64,000 nt of DNA from Acinetobacter sp. GSS19 (lineage in GTDB: Bacteria > Pseudomonadota > Gammaproteobacteria > Pseudomonadales > Moraxellaceae), in assembly GCF_028621895.1 (NCBI RefSeq), contig NZ_CP117520.1, positions 620,001-684,000 on the forward strand. The letters run 5' to 3'. Under the pieces are notes generated by a model. It was not told where the DNA came from and did not search any database. It worked only from the letters and a program-made list of their open reading frames with translations. Of the stretch, positions 1-8,886 are shown piece by piece. Numbering within the stretch: the stretch's first letter is position 1; every line of letters starts with the position of its first letter. The position numbers and the translations under genes are program-made.

Positions 1-43
1 GCTAAGGGCGCAAAGCATCGCTAATGTAGCGTAAATCGGGGTG

Positions 44-77
44 AAAAAAAAGTTATTGCCGTGCAATAACTTTTTTC
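44..77. terminator. Bidirectional terminator after the permease gene
   Basis: An 8-bp perfect stem (GTTATTGC / GCAATAAC, loop CGT) is flanked by a run of A on the left and T on the right, so it can work in both directions. On the minus strand it lies just past the stop of the amino acid permease gene. Bases 1-43 may hold the tail of a plus-strand gene but are too short to assign. Confidence 0.85.
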
Positions 78-97
78 TTTATTAAATGTCGTGTGCA

Positions 98-1468
98 TCA
101 GGACGTGTGTGGATTTTTATGTAAAAGCTGAAATAAACCCAGCATTAAGAGAATCCATAGAGGGATCATCACTACAGATTCCATAAAACCTTGAGTCCAC
201 ATGATGTAAAGAACAGCCAAAATAAATAGTAATACTAGATAATTACTTACAGGTGCCCACAGTGCCGGGAAGCGAGTGGTCATTTTTGCCTGCTGCATCG
301 CCTGTTTAAATTTTAGGTGAGTGAGACTGATCATGGCCCAGTTGAGTACAAGTGCACCGACCACCACATACATCAAGTGGCTGAGTGCATCTTCCGGCAC
401 AAAATAGTTCAATAAAACACAACCAAAAATGAGCAACGCTGAAAATAAAACGGCAGGAATTGGTACGCCATGTTTATTCACTTTACTAAAAATTTTCGGT
501 GCATTGCCCTGCTGGGACAGACCAAACAGCATACGGCTGTTAGCATACATTCCACTGTTATACACAGAAAGGGCAGCGGTCAAAATAATAAAGTTCAACA
601 GATGTGCTGCCCAGCCAATTCCCATTTGGCTGAAAATCATCACAAATGGGCTTTTATCCAGACCACCCAATTCAAGCTGATTCCACGGAACCAGTGAAAG
701 CAGAATGGTGAGTGAACCCACATAAAAGATCAGGATCCGGAAGACCACCTGATTGATGGCTTTGGGAATGGTTTTTTCAGGATTATCCGCTTCCGCAGCT
801 GCCATGCCAATTAGCTCAATGCCGCCAAAAGCAAACATCAGGAAGGCGAGCATATAGAACAAACCTTCAAAACCGTTAGGAAAGAAGCCACCATAATGCC
901 ATAAGTTGCTCAGGCTGGTGCTGGAATTAGCATCTGCGGTGAGCAGTAAATAAATGCCAAATACAATCATGGAAAGGACGGCACTGACTTTAATAATGGC
1001 CAGCCAGAATTCGGATTCACCATAGAATTTTACATTACCGAGATTAATTGCCGTAATCACCACAAAGAAAAACAGCACAGAAACCCACGCCGGAATATGC
1101 GGCCACCAGTAATTAATATATTTGGCGACAGCTGTCAGTTCGGTCATGGCGACCAGAATGTAAAGAATCCAGTAATTCCATCCCGCTAGAAAACCCGGGA
1201 ATTTGCCCCAATATTTATTGGCAAAATGACTAAAGGAGCCTGCTACCGGTTCATGGACAATCATTTCACCCAATTGACGCATGATCAGAAAAGCAATCAG
1301 ACCACCAATCGCATAACCTAAAATGATCGAAGGCCCTGCAGACTGAATGACTTGCGCGGAGCCTAAAAATAGCCCCGTTCCAATTGCACCACCCATGGCA
1401 ATCAGCTGGATGTGACGGTTTTTTAGGCCACGTTGAAGTTGAGAAGGCGCGTTGTTCAAAGTGCTCAC
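98..1468 (-). CDS. aroP: Amino acid permease, AroP/PheP-like (APC superfamily)
   Basis: Inner-membrane proton-coupled amino acid importer, probably for aromatic amino acids. The 456-residue protein has about 12 hydrophobic segments and begins with the family hallmark GGAIGTGLF at residues 26-34. The length agrees with AroP, PheP and GabP. The start is a GTG; no better ATG precedes the first membrane segment. It stands alone, ended by a bidirectional terminator. Substrate choice within the family (aromatic, proline, GABA) cannot be fixed by eye, so the symbol is a best guess. Confidence 0.8.
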   Translation of the reverse strand: MSTLNNAPSQLQRGLKNRHIQLIAMGGAIGTGLFLGSAQVIQSAGPSIILGYAIGGLIAFLIMRQLGEMIVHEPVAGSFSHFANKYWGKFPGFLAGWNYWILYILVAMTELTAVAKYINYWWPHIPAWVSVLFFFVVITAINLGNVKFYGESEFWLAIIKVSAVLSMIVFGIYLLLTADANSSTSLSNLWHYGGFFPNGFEGLFYMLAFLMFAFGGIELIGMAAAEADNPEKTIPKAINQVVFRILIFYVGSLTILLSLVPWNQLELGGLDKSPFVMIFSQMGIGWAAHLLNFIILTAALSVYNSGMYANSRMLFGLSQQGNAPKIFSKVNKHGVPIPAVLFSALLIFGCVLLNYFVPEDALSHLMYVVVGALVLNWAMISLTHLKFKQAMQQAKMTTRFPALWAPVSNYLVLLFILAVLYIMWTQGFMESVVMIPLWILLMLGLFQLLHKNPHTS

Positions 1469-2068
1469 TCGACGATGAATAAGCCGGCTATTGTAATAGA
1501 TTTAAACAGTTTTAGCCTAGTGGTGCGGTATTAGTCACATTACTTTTTAATTAAATTAAAAAGTAAACTTAAATAGTTAAGTTAACCTTTTGGTACAAAA
1601 GAAGAAGAGTGGGGTAAGTTTTTGATTAACTTTGTTTGTTGATCAGACAATCCATTCTTTAAGAAATGAAGATGGTACCTTGTTGGTAGGAAAATTTTTA
1701 ATAGGTACAGCCGTTCAACGTCATTTCATGTCAGCACCCCCATCGTTCCTGTCTGTTTAATAGTCAGTTATGAATCAAAGTATTGATCATCCTTTTGGAT
1801 GGCTTTCTATCGATCCTTTTTTATAGAAGATTCGATTGATCATTGGGTTCATTGGGCGAATATATTCCTGATGAACACGGGTTATTATAGATGCCAGCTG
1901 TGTTCTTAAAATGTAGGAAACCGACGTGTTGCGGAATGTTTGCAAGCTGAATGTTAGGACTATTTCTGATTTTTTCGGGGAAACGGAGGTATTTTAGCGA
2001 TCCGCGCATGGAGAAAAACCAGCGAAAGCAGTATGATGGCAGCAGCATAAAATCACAGAAGACGTCTG
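1469..2068. other. Intergenic region, 600 bp, no supported gene
   Basis: AT-rich near the permease start, where its promoter must lie, and of ordinary composition towards yjdM. A 22-codon frame from an ATG at 2008 ends in a TGA overlapping the yjdM start, but its GGAGG is about 18 bases away, too far for a normal ribosome site. A minus-strand open frame at 1821-2096 looks non-coding. I see no terminator, tRNA or repeat. Confidence 0.5.
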
Positions 2069-2410
2069 ATGAGTGATCAATTACCCGCTTGCCCAAAATG
2101 TAGTTCAGAATTTACTTACACTGATGGAACTTTACTGATCTGTCCCGAGTGTGGACATGAATGGGAGGCACAAACGGCTGCAGAAACTGAAGATTTGGTG
2201 ATTAAAGATTCTGTCGGCAATATTTTGCAGGATGGCGATACCGTGACCGTCATTAAGGACCTTAAAATCAAAGGGTCTTCGCAGGTGGTTAAAATTGGCA
2301 CTAAAGTTAAAAATATCCGTCTGCTAGATCATGGTGACCATAATATCGACTGTAAAGTAGATGGTATTGGTCCAATGAAGCTCAAATCTGAGTTCGTGAA
2401 AAAAGTTTAA
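2069..2410 (+). CDS. yjdM: Zinc-ribbon protein YjdM (PhnA family)
   Basis: Small 113-residue protein of the PhnA/YjdM family. An N-terminal zinc ribbon is visible as CPKC (residues 8-11) and CPEC (25-28), followed by a compact basic C-terminal domain typical of the family. The name PhnA refers to an early, mistaken link with phosphonate use; the true role is unknown. It lies directly upstream of ispA in the same direction, so the two are probably cotranscribed. Confidence 0.9.
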   Translation: MSDQLPACPKCSSEFTYTDGTLLICPECGHEWEAQTAAETEDLVIKDSVGNILQDGDTVTVIKDLKIKGSSQVVKIGTKVKNIRLLDHGDHNIDCKVDGIGPMKLKSEFVKKV

Positions 2411-2437
2411 TCTTCCTGATTGTTGATCGAGGCCCGT

Positions 2438-3349
2438 GTGTCATCTATATCATCCGTCCCTGCAGATGTACTGAAACAGGCGCAAGTCCGTATTCAGCAA
2501 GATTTATTAACAGCGCTCGATGCCTTTGCCATTCCGGAACCTTTGAAAGGGGCGGTCTACCATGCCGTCATGCTCGGTGGAAAGCGTGTTCGGCCCGCCT
2601 TGTGTTATGCGACTGCAGCACTGGGTGAGCAACGTCAGAATGATGCGGCGGTACGCCGTGCGGCAGTAGCCGTCGAGCTGATTCACTGTTATTCGCTGGC
2701 CCATGATGACCTGCCTTGTATGGACAATGACTTGTTGCGACGTGGGCAACCGACCTGTCATGTGGCATTTGGGGAAAATACCGCTTTGCTGGCGGGCGAT
2801 CTTTTACAGTCGATGGCTTTTGAAGTGTTGGGTAGCCGATTGTTTGATTCAGGCCCCGCTGTTGAAGCGTCTATTGTACTAAAACAGATGCAGATTCTGG
2901 CCACGGCCAGTTCCAAAATGGTCTGTGGTCAAATGCTTGATTTGCAGGCAGAAGGCACCCAGATTTCGCAGCAGGAGCTGGAAAACATTCACCGTAACAA
3001 GACGGGTGCCTTAATTTCAGCAGCAATTATGATGGCAGCTGTGACCCAGTTTACGGGTACCGATCACGCCATTCCGCAACTACGTCAGTTTGGCCAATCG
3101 ATTGGTCTGGCGTTTCAGGTACAAGATGATATTTTGGATATCATTTCGGATACGCAAGTGCTCGGTAAGACCGCAGGTAAGGATGAGCTGGTGGAAAAAT
3201 CCACTTATCCAGCCTTGATGGGGTTGCAAGAGGCACAGGCGTATGCACTGGAGCTTCATGACCAAGCCTTTCAGGCGTTGAGCTATTTTGGAGAAAATGC
3301 AGCCGAGTTGTATCGGATTGCTGAATTCCTCTTGGTACGTAAACACTAA
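2438..3349 (+). CDS. ispA: Farnesyl diphosphate synthase (geranyltranstransferase)
   Basis: Condenses IPP with DMAPP and then GPP to give farnesyl diphosphate, precursor of quinone side chains and undecaprenyl phosphate. Both aspartate-rich motifs are present: DDLPCMDND (first, with the inserted pair typical of bacterial enzymes) and QDDILD (second), plus the GGKRVRP substrate loop near the N terminus. I chose a GTG at 2438 preceded by GAGG, giving 303 residues, close to the usual 299; in-frame TTG codons at 2420 and 2423 are alternatives. Follows yjdM closely. Confidence 0.9.
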   Translation: MSSISSVPADVLKQAQVRIQQDLLTALDAFAIPEPLKGAVYHAVMLGGKRVRPALCYATAALGEQRQNDAAVRRAAVAVELIHCYSLAHDDLPCMDNDLLRRGQPTCHVAFGENTALLAGDLLQSMAFEVLGSRLFDSGPAVEASIVLKQMQILATASSKMVCGQMLDLQAEGTQISQQELENIHRNKTGALISAAIMMAAVTQFTGTDHAIPQLRQFGQSIGLAFQVQDDILDIISDTQVLGKTAGKDELVEKSTYPALMGLQEAQAYALELHDQAFQALSYFGENAAELYRIAEFLLVRKH

Positions 3350-3483
3350 TCAGCGTTAAGTGTTGTTGAACAAGACAAGGGTGGATCTATTCCGCCTTTT
3401 GTTATTTTAGTGCTCTGGTCAGAAAAATGCTGTGAATAAGGCTCTAGGCTAACGTTGGATTTTCTGTCATCTTCTAAAAAATA

Positions 3484-3511
3484 AAAAAGACAGCGGTAAG
3501 CTGTCTTTTTT
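3484..3511. terminator. Bidirectional terminator between ispA and the SPFH gene
   Basis: Stem GACAGC / GCTGTC with loop GGTAA, A-run on the left and T-run on the right; it serves the convergent ispA (+) and SPFH gene (-). Confidence 0.9.
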
Positions 3512-3526
3512 GATTAAGACGCAAGA

Positions 3527-4384
3527 TTAAGGATTATGACGTCCCATCACACCGCGGATGGTATTTAATACATCGGCTGGCAAGACCACAGTTTTGGCAT
3601 TGTTGGATTTCGCCATATCCTGCATGGCTTTGACATATTGTTCACCCAACAGATAGGCCACAGGAATTTCTTTATCACCGACGGCTGAGCTAATCATTTT
3701 AATGGCTTTTTCAGAGGCTTCAGCCAAGACCACTTGAGCTTCGGCATCGCGGCGTGAAGCTTCGAGACGGCCTTCTGCTTCGAGAATCGCTGCGTGTTTT
3801 TCACCATCCGCTTTGGTCACGGTCGCGCGACGCTGACGTTCTGCGGCGGCTTGAGCCTCCATGGCAGATTGCATAGTCTGTGAGGGTTGAATGTCCTGAA
3901 TTTCCACAGTTTTCAGTGTGATGCCCCAATCCGAGATATCATCAGAAATGGCCAGTTTTAATTTGGCCTTGATATGATCCCGTGAAGACAAGGCATCATC
4001 CAGATCCATTTCGCCCACAATTGAACGTAGCGAGGTTTGTACCAGATTCTGAATGGCCAAGACATAGTTTTCAATGCCATAGACTGCTTTTTCTGGCGTA
4101 GTCAGGTTGATATAGGCCACGGCATTCATCAGGAGTACCGCGTTATCACGGGTGATGACTTCCTGTGATGGAATATCCAGCACGATATCTTTGGTCGTGA
4201 CCTTATAAGCCACTTCATCAATATACGGAATGACAAAGTTCAGACCAGGCGAGAGCGAGGTATGGTATTTGCCCAAACGCTGTACAATCCATTTATAACC
4301 TTGAGGCACAATGCGTACCCCTTTAAAAATGGTTACCCCAACAAAAAGTAAAAATGCAAAAATAATAATGGTTCCAGCTGACAT
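3527..4384 (-). CDS. SPFH/Band 7 membrane protein (QmcA/stomatin-like)
   Basis: Inner-membrane scaffold protein of the SPFH (stomatin/prohibitin/flotillin/HflK) family. One N-terminal membrane anchor (about residues 4-22) is followed by the Band 7 domain and an alanine- and glutamate-rich coiled coil (about 185-240). Length 285 fits the family. It lies 18 bases after an nfeD-type gene in the same direction, the usual NfeD-stomatin pairing thought to act in membrane microdomain organisation and protein quality control. The ATG has a good ribosome site (AGAGGAC). Confidence 0.9.
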   Translation of the reverse strand: MSAGTIIIFAFLLFVGVTIFKGVRIVPQGYKWIVQRLGKYHTSLSPGLNFVIPYIDEVAYKVTTKDIVLDIPSQEVITRDNAVLLMNAVAYINLTTPEKAVYGIENYVLAIQNLVQTSLRSIVGEMDLDDALSSRDHIKAKLKLAISDDISDWGITLKTVEIQDIQPSQTMQSAMEAQAAAERQRRATVTKADGEKHAAILEAEGRLEASRRDAEAQVVLAEASEKAIKMISSAVGDKEIPVAYLLGEQYVKAMQDMAKSNNAKTVVLPADVLNTIRGVMGRHNP

Positions 4385-4402
4385 GTTCTGTCCTCTTAGT
4401 TT

Positions 4403-4873
4403 TCATTCATGTGATTGAGTTGTATGCGTTTGTACCACCAAGTCATTACCTAAAATGTCGACGACACGTACACGGTCTCCCACCTGTACGGGAGTCAGGC
4501 TGCGGCAGATCCATTCATCGGACCCCAGTACCGGCATTGGAAAGCGTACTTTAATTTGCTCATGTGCCAAGCCGGTTTCAATCACCATGCCGACCTGACC
4601 GATCGTGGCTTCACGCGGGAGGCCAGCCTTGGTTTTATCAATAGATAAGGGCTTGATAAATTTAAACCAAAGCAGGGTGGAGAGGATGGAAAGGATGATC
4701 CACATGATCAGCTGCGTGCTCAGGCTCATCATCGGAAACAGCCAGAACAGAACCGCGACCATCAATGCAGCGATCCCAAACCATAGTGCAGCAAATGCCG
4801 GTATGACCAGTTCGGAGAGCATCAACACGATACCTAACAAGACCCAGTGCCAGGGTTCAAGCATTAATTCCAT
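4403..4873 (-). CDS. NfeD family membrane protein
   Basis: A 156-residue short-form NfeD protein without the serine-protease domain of the long form. Two or three hydrophobic segments fill the first 70 residues; the rest is a beta-rich soluble domain that in the family folds as an OB barrel. It is the upstream partner of the SPFH gene, with 18 bases between them, which supports a joint role in membrane protein quality control or membrane organisation. The exact biochemical function of the family is not settled. Confidence 0.88.
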   Translation of the reverse strand: MELMLEPWHWVLLGIVLMLSELVIPAFAALWFGIAALMVAVLFWLFPMMSLSTQLIMWIILSILSTLLWFKFIKPLSIDKTKAGLPREATIGQVGMVIETGLAHEQIKVRFPMPVLGSDEWICRSLTPVQVGDRVRVVDILGNDLVVQTHTTQSHE

Positions 4874-4973
4874 AAAGCCACTCTTAATATCGTTATTTAC
4901 ATATAGATCAATGGATTATCTGCATCAATGTAACAGATGCAGATAACAAAACCTATGAAAATTGTCGCAGAGC

Positions 4974-5888
4974 TTAGAATTTTGCAGGATTGGGTGCACG
5001 TAAGGCCGCAGGCGACTTTTTGAATTGCTGGATTGCCGACTGGATTTCACGCACTTTTTGTTGTGCTGCCTGTTCGCCTTCAAGAATTGAGGCATTGCTT
5101 GCGGCCAAATCCATGACACCGAGATGTCCCACCTTGGGCTGAATCACCACGTTCGCCTGACGCAATTCCTGCTGAATACTTTGCTGTCCCATGATATTAA
5201 TGGTCTGGTCAAGTAGACCCCACATGCTCATCGGACGGTCGGCACTCGGACGTGCCGAAATATCCACGGCAATCACAATATCCGCTCCCATGGCTTTGGC
5301 TGTCGCTACCGGAATCGGACTCACCAGTCCGCCGTCCACATATTTCAGCTTGCCAATCGTCGCTGGGACAAACACGTTTGGAATACTGCAAGAAGCACGA
5401 ACCGCTTGCCCCGCATTGCCTTTAATAAACTCGGTCTTTTGACCATTGTCGAGACGGGTTGCAACGGCTGCAAAGCGAATCGGAAATTGCTCCATCGGTT
5501 TGTTTGCTACCTGTTGGTTCACGTAATTCTGCAGTTTTTGTCCCAGCACAAACCCTTGACGGTTCAAGGTCAGGTCACGGATATCCGATTCTTTAAATTG
5601 TAAGGCCAGTTGTTGCAATTGATACGGTGTTTTACCGCTGGCATATAAACTTCCAACAAAGCTGCCGGCACTGGTACCTGTCACAATTTTGGCTTTAATA
5701 CCATGGGATTCCAGCACTTTAATCACGCCAATATGTGCAAAACCTTTGGCACCGCCACCTCCTAATGCTAGGGCAATGACCGGTTCACGCGCTTTAGCGC
5801 TGGGTTGTGCCGGTTTTTCTGGTGTTTGTTGGCAACCCAACAGGGTTAAACTGAATAGGCCTAAAATGGAAAAGGAGAGTAATTTCAT
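4974..5888 (-). CDS. Patatin-like phospholipase, lipoprotein (RssA-like)
   Basis: Predicted lipid acyl hydrolase exported as a lipoprotein: signal peptide ending in the lipobox LLGC, with C19 the lipidation site. The patatin catalytic set is complete: oxyanion loop GGGGAKG (43-49), nucleophile elbow GTSAG with S73, and the aspartate in DGG (185-187). The 304-residue length fits small RssA-like patatins. Whether it acts on phospholipids in the periplasm or outer membrane cannot be told. It starts 346 bases from the divergent MFS gene. Confidence 0.88.
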   Translation of the reverse strand: MKLLSFSILGLFSLTLLGCQQTPEKPAQPSAKAREPVIALALGGGGAKGFAHIGVIKVLESHGIKAKIVTGTSAGSFVGSLYASGKTPYQLQQLALQFKESDIRDLTLNRQGFVLGQKLQNYVNQQVANKPMEQFPIRFAAVATRLDNGQKTEFIKGNAGQAVRASCSIPNVFVPATIGKLKYVDGGLVSPIPVATAKAMGADIVIAVDISARPSADRPMSMWGLLDQTINIMGQQSIQQELRQANVVIQPKVGHLGVMDLAASNASILEGEQAAQQKVREIQSAIQQFKKSPAALRAPNPAKF

Positions 5889-5926
5889 GGAGAAAAAGGA
5901 GAATCACAGCGTATAAATTGTGTTCA

Positions 5927-6190
5927 TCACAGCAGATTGTTGCTGAGTTTTCTAGCAATTTTTCCGACTTTTTTGTAAAAGTAGTCTGGCTGAAAATGCT
6001 GGACAGGATTGGGATAGCTGTAAGTCCTCTTCTCTTTTTCAATGCTTAAGACCATTGTTCCTATGATAGAGCGTACGACTTGCATGGATCGATGGATCAG
6101 CTGGGTGACTTTGACTATGTTGATTGCATAGATCTCGATTCGTTTAAACAGGGCTGAATCCGCTCGGCGGGCAGCTTGCTTAGCACTCAT
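5927..6190 (-). CDS. Possible small basic protein, unrecognised
   Basis: An 87-codon open frame from an ATG at 6190, ending 38 bases upstream of the patatin gene and in the same direction. The product would be basic and rich in Arg, Lys, Ile and Tyr, with no recognisable motif, signal peptide or clear membrane segment. No convincing ribosome site precedes the ATG. It fills most of the 346-base gap between the patatin and MFS genes and could equally be chance; the MFS promoter must lie in the same stretch. Confidence 0.22.
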   Translation of the reverse strand: MSAKQAARRADSALFKRIEIYAINIVKVTQLIHRSMQVVRSIIGTMVLSIEKEKRTYSYPNPVQHFQPDYFYKKVGKIARKLSNNLL

Positions 6191-6234
6191 CTGAATAGAG
6201 AGCATGATTACCGTAAACTTCAACCGGAACCTTT

Positions 6235-7509
6235 ATGCACATATCGCATTTGTACTGGCTGTTATTTTCCCTGTATTGGGCACAAGGTTTGCCAGTCGGT
6301 TTTATGACCCATGCTTTACCGGTGATTTTGCGTTCTGAAGGGGTTTCGCTGGCACAGATTGGTGGTCTGGGTTTGTTGATGTTGCCATGGTCGGTCAAAA
6401 TTCTCTGGGCACCTTGGGTGGATCGTATCTCTGGTTCATTCGGCCGTTATCGTAGCTGGATTCTCCCGAGTCAATTATTGACCTTATTGTGCTTGTTAAT
6501 GTTGGCTTTTTTTCCGTTGCAAGCCTTGCAACATCCTAGTTATTTGATCGGATTGTTTGTACTTTTACTGCTGATGAATCTGTTCGGTGCGACCCAAGAT
6601 ATCGCGACAGATGGTCTGGCGGTTCGTCTATTACATTCAGACCAGCAACGTTGGGGCAATGCACTGCAGGTGATCGGTTCGCGTTTGGGGTTCATTGTAG
6701 GTGGTGGTCTACTGCTCTGGAGCTTGGAACACTGGGGTTGGCAGATCAGTTTTTTCTGGCTCGCCGCCTTGGTTTTGATCAATACCTTACCCATTGCCTG
6801 TGTACGTACCTCACATTTACAACAGTTAGCTCCTCCTGTTTCTCACACGACTTCCTCCGGCTGGATCGAACTTAAGCAACATTTTTTTCGTTATTGGCAA
6901 GATCCCGTTTTGCGTGCCTGGTTCTGGGTATTACTGAGCTTTAAGGTAGCTGATGGCATGGCAGGACCCTTGCTCAAACCTCTAGCGGTTGATCTAGGGC
7001 TATCCTTATCTGCGATTGGTCTTTATATCACGCTGCTCGGGGCAGTGGCGGCCTTGGTCGGAGCTGCGATTGCTGCATACAGCTTAAGATGGTTGAGTCG
7101 AGTACAGGCATTCATACTGTTTTCACTGTTCAAGGTTTTGAGTTTGTTGGCTTATCTTTGGCTGGCATTGCAGTATGAGCAATCACATCAGGTTGCCCAT
7201 GAACTGATTTATGCAATCAATGCATTTGAAGATTTATGTTCTGCCATGTTGTTGATGGTGATGTTTAGCCTGATCATGCAGTATTGCCGTACCGAATGGG
7301 CCGCGACAGATTTTACTTTTCAGGTGGCTCTGATGGCGACCATCAGTGGCTTGCTATACAGCTTGGGAGGGGGACTGGCGGAGCTGTGGGGTTATAGCCA
7401 TACACTTATTCTGATCATTGTGTTAGCTACATTGCAACTTTATCCGGTCTGGAATTGGAGTCGATATTTAACTAGAAAGTCAAAAAATGTGCATGATTTA
7501 ACATCATAG
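6235..7509 (+). CDS. MFS transporter, AmpG/RhtX-FptX-like
   Basis: A 424-residue inner-membrane carrier with about 12 hydrophobic segments. The sequence fits the MFS subgroup holding AmpG (muropeptide import) and RhtX/FptX (ferric siderophore import): an N terminus with WAQGLPVGF, a segment with PWSVKILWAPWVDR, and GATQDIATDG in the fourth helix region. No siderophore gene or Fur-box-like site is seen next to it, so a siderophore role is not supported by context. The downstream porin gene starts about 107 bases later. Confidence 0.8.
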   Translation: MHISHLYWLLFSLYWAQGLPVGFMTHALPVILRSEGVSLAQIGGLGLLMLPWSVKILWAPWVDRISGSFGRYRSWILPSQLLTLLCLLMLAFFPLQALQHPSYLIGLFVLLLLMNLFGATQDIATDGLAVRLLHSDQQRWGNALQVIGSRLGFIVGGGLLLWSLEHWGWQISFFWLAALVLINTLPIACVRTSHLQQLAPPVSHTTSSGWIELKQHFFRYWQDPVLRAWFWVLLSFKVADGMAGPLLKPLAVDLGLSLSAIGLYITLLGAVAALVGAAIAAYSLRWLSRVQAFILFSLFKVLSLLAYLWLALQYEQSHQVAHELIYAINAFEDLCSAMLLMVMFSLIMQYCRTEWAATDFTFQVALMATISGLLYSLGGGLAELWGYSHTLILIIVLATLQLYPVWNWSRYLTRKSKNVHDLTS

Positions 7510-7616
7510 AATTAGACTTTTTGCTAAAAACCGAATAAACAAATCGAAATAAAATGGTTCTGTGCTATAAGGCGATCTTGTAATGTTTGTTGCAAATATA
7601 TGACAGGATCAATCAA

Positions 7617-8774
7617 ATGAAAACTAAAATTGCCCTTGCAATCACACTTGGCTTAGCGGCTAGTTCCGGTTTTGCAGCGCCAACGCTGTATGGTGAAATT
7701 GATGCAAGTGTTGACTATTTACCCGAAGATAATGCAACGACAAAAGATCGTGATGTTTGGGAAGTGAGTTCAAATAGTTCATTTATTGGTGTAAAGGGTG
7801 AAGAAAAGCTAAGCCCGCGTTTAAGTGCGGTATATGCTATTGAGTGGGGACTCAGTGCTGATGGCGACAGCACCGATTGGACGACACGTAACCGTTTTGT
7901 TGGTTTAAAAGATGCAAAATTGGGAACACTCAAAGCGGGTGCACATGATACGCCCCTCAAGCAACTTTCCAGTGCTGTTGATACCTTTAATAACTATGTC
8001 GCAAACAAGGCTGATGTGACCGGGATTATGACGGGTGAAAACCGTGTCTCCAATGCGGTGGTGTATGAGTCTCCTGCCATTGCACTTCCTGTCGGTGCAC
8101 TTAAGCTAAATGCTTTGCTGGCCAGTGGTGAAAATAAAGGCATTGATAAAGGTAACGGATCTGCTAAAACGGCTGGCCGTGGCTTAGGAGATGCCTGGTC
8201 TGCTTCACTAGTGTATGAAAGCCCGGTTGTGGTAGCAGGTGTGGCCTATGATAAAGCCATTCCGAGCAACTTTTTGGGCCGTGGTATTTTGAATACCGAA
8301 AATGGTGAAATTTCTTCTAAAGGTTCCGTATTTGCTGCTGCCAATACTGTACGGGCGATTGGCCGTGTCAATTTAGATGGTGGCTTGGCGCTAAAAGTGT
8401 TGTATCAAACTTCAGAAGCAGAAGAAACAGCAAATGCGAGTTATGATTTAACGACTGAAAAAGGTCTTGGAGATTATACTAAATGGTTGAAGTCTGTAAA
8501 AAGTATAGATGATGCCCAAGGCTGGTTAGTAGGTGCGGAATATAACCTGGCAAATGCCAAAGCTTGGACTGTGAAAGCTCAGTACAGTCAGAACACTACC
8601 AGCTTCAAAGATGCAACAGCTGATTTTGAAGCCAAACAGGTGATTGCAGGTGTCGATTATGCCTTCAATAAACAGGTAAAAGCTTATGGCTATGCAGGTT
8701 ACTTAACCCTGGAACAAGCCGATCAAGAAACCAAACAACCAGTTGTCGGCAGCGGTTTGGAAATCAAATTTTAA
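7617..8774 (+). CDS. Outer-membrane porin (Gram-negative porin family)
   Basis: A 385-residue outer-membrane beta-barrel. The start is the ATG at 7617, preceded by AGGA; upstream in-frame TTG codons would spoil the signal peptide. A classical signal peptide ends at about residue 20 (SGFA/AP). The mature part has many alternating short hydrophobic strands, a general-porin N terminus (TLYGEIDASVDY) and ends in phenylalanine (KF), the usual BAM recognition signal. Substrate unknown. It is closed by a terminator that abuts the pmrC promoter. Confidence 0.87.
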   Translation: MKTKIALAITLGLAASSGFAAPTLYGEIDASVDYLPEDNATTKDRDVWEVSSNSSFIGVKGEEKLSPRLSAVYAIEWGLSADGDSTDWTTRNRFVGLKDAKLGTLKAGAHDTPLKQLSSAVDTFNNYVANKADVTGIMTGENRVSNAVVYESPAIALPVGALKLNALLASGENKGIDKGNGSAKTAGRGLGDAWSASLVYESPVVVAGVAYDKAIPSNFLGRGILNTENGEISSKGSVFAAANTVRAIGRVNLDGGLALKVLYQTSEAEETANASYDLTTEKGLGDYTKWLKSVKSIDDAQGWLVGAEYNLANAKAWTVKAQYSQNTTSFKDATADFEAKQVIAGVDYAFNKQVKAYGYAGYLTLEQADQETKQPVVGSGLEIKF

Positions 8775-8796
8775 TCCAGCAATTTTTGAGGTGACG

Positions 8797-8822
8797 AAAG
8801 GTGGTGTAACGACCGCCTTTTT
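8797..8822 (+). terminator. Porin gene terminator
   Basis: Nine-base-pair stem AAAGGTGGT / ACCGCCTTT with one G-T pair, loop GTAACG, then a T tail. It ends three bases before the PmrA-box-like repeat of pmrC. Confidence 0.85.
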
Positions 8823-8824
8823 AC

Positions 8825-8857
8825 TTTAAGCCTGTTTTAAGTTTGCCGTTCTATAGT
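8825..8857 (+). promoter_or_regulatory. Predicted PmrA box and promoter of pmrCAB
   Basis: Two identical half-sites TTTAAG at 8825-8830 and 8836-8841, separated by exactly five bases, match the PmrA-box pattern YTTAAK-N5-YTTAAK known from enteric bacteria. Ten bases further is a good -10 hexamer, TATAGT (8852-8857). The box covers the place where a -35 hexamer would lie, as expected for activation by a PhoB-type regulator. This predicts autoregulation of the pmrCAB operon. Confidence 0.78.
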
Positions 8858-8886
8858 GTATTTCTCAATCTTTGTCTGCGATCGCG

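Noticed and set aside
1..43. Possible 3' end of a plus-strand gene at the window edge
   Set aside because: Two frames end within 34 bases, but too few residues remain to recognise anything.
1821..2096. Minus-strand 91-codon frame over the yjdM start
   Set aside because: No ribosome site or protein-like pattern, and it overlaps the well-supported yjdM start.
6191..6234. Fur box before the AmpG/RhtX-like carrier
   Set aside because: No palindrome close to the Fur pattern is seen upstream of the gene, so iron control is not supported.
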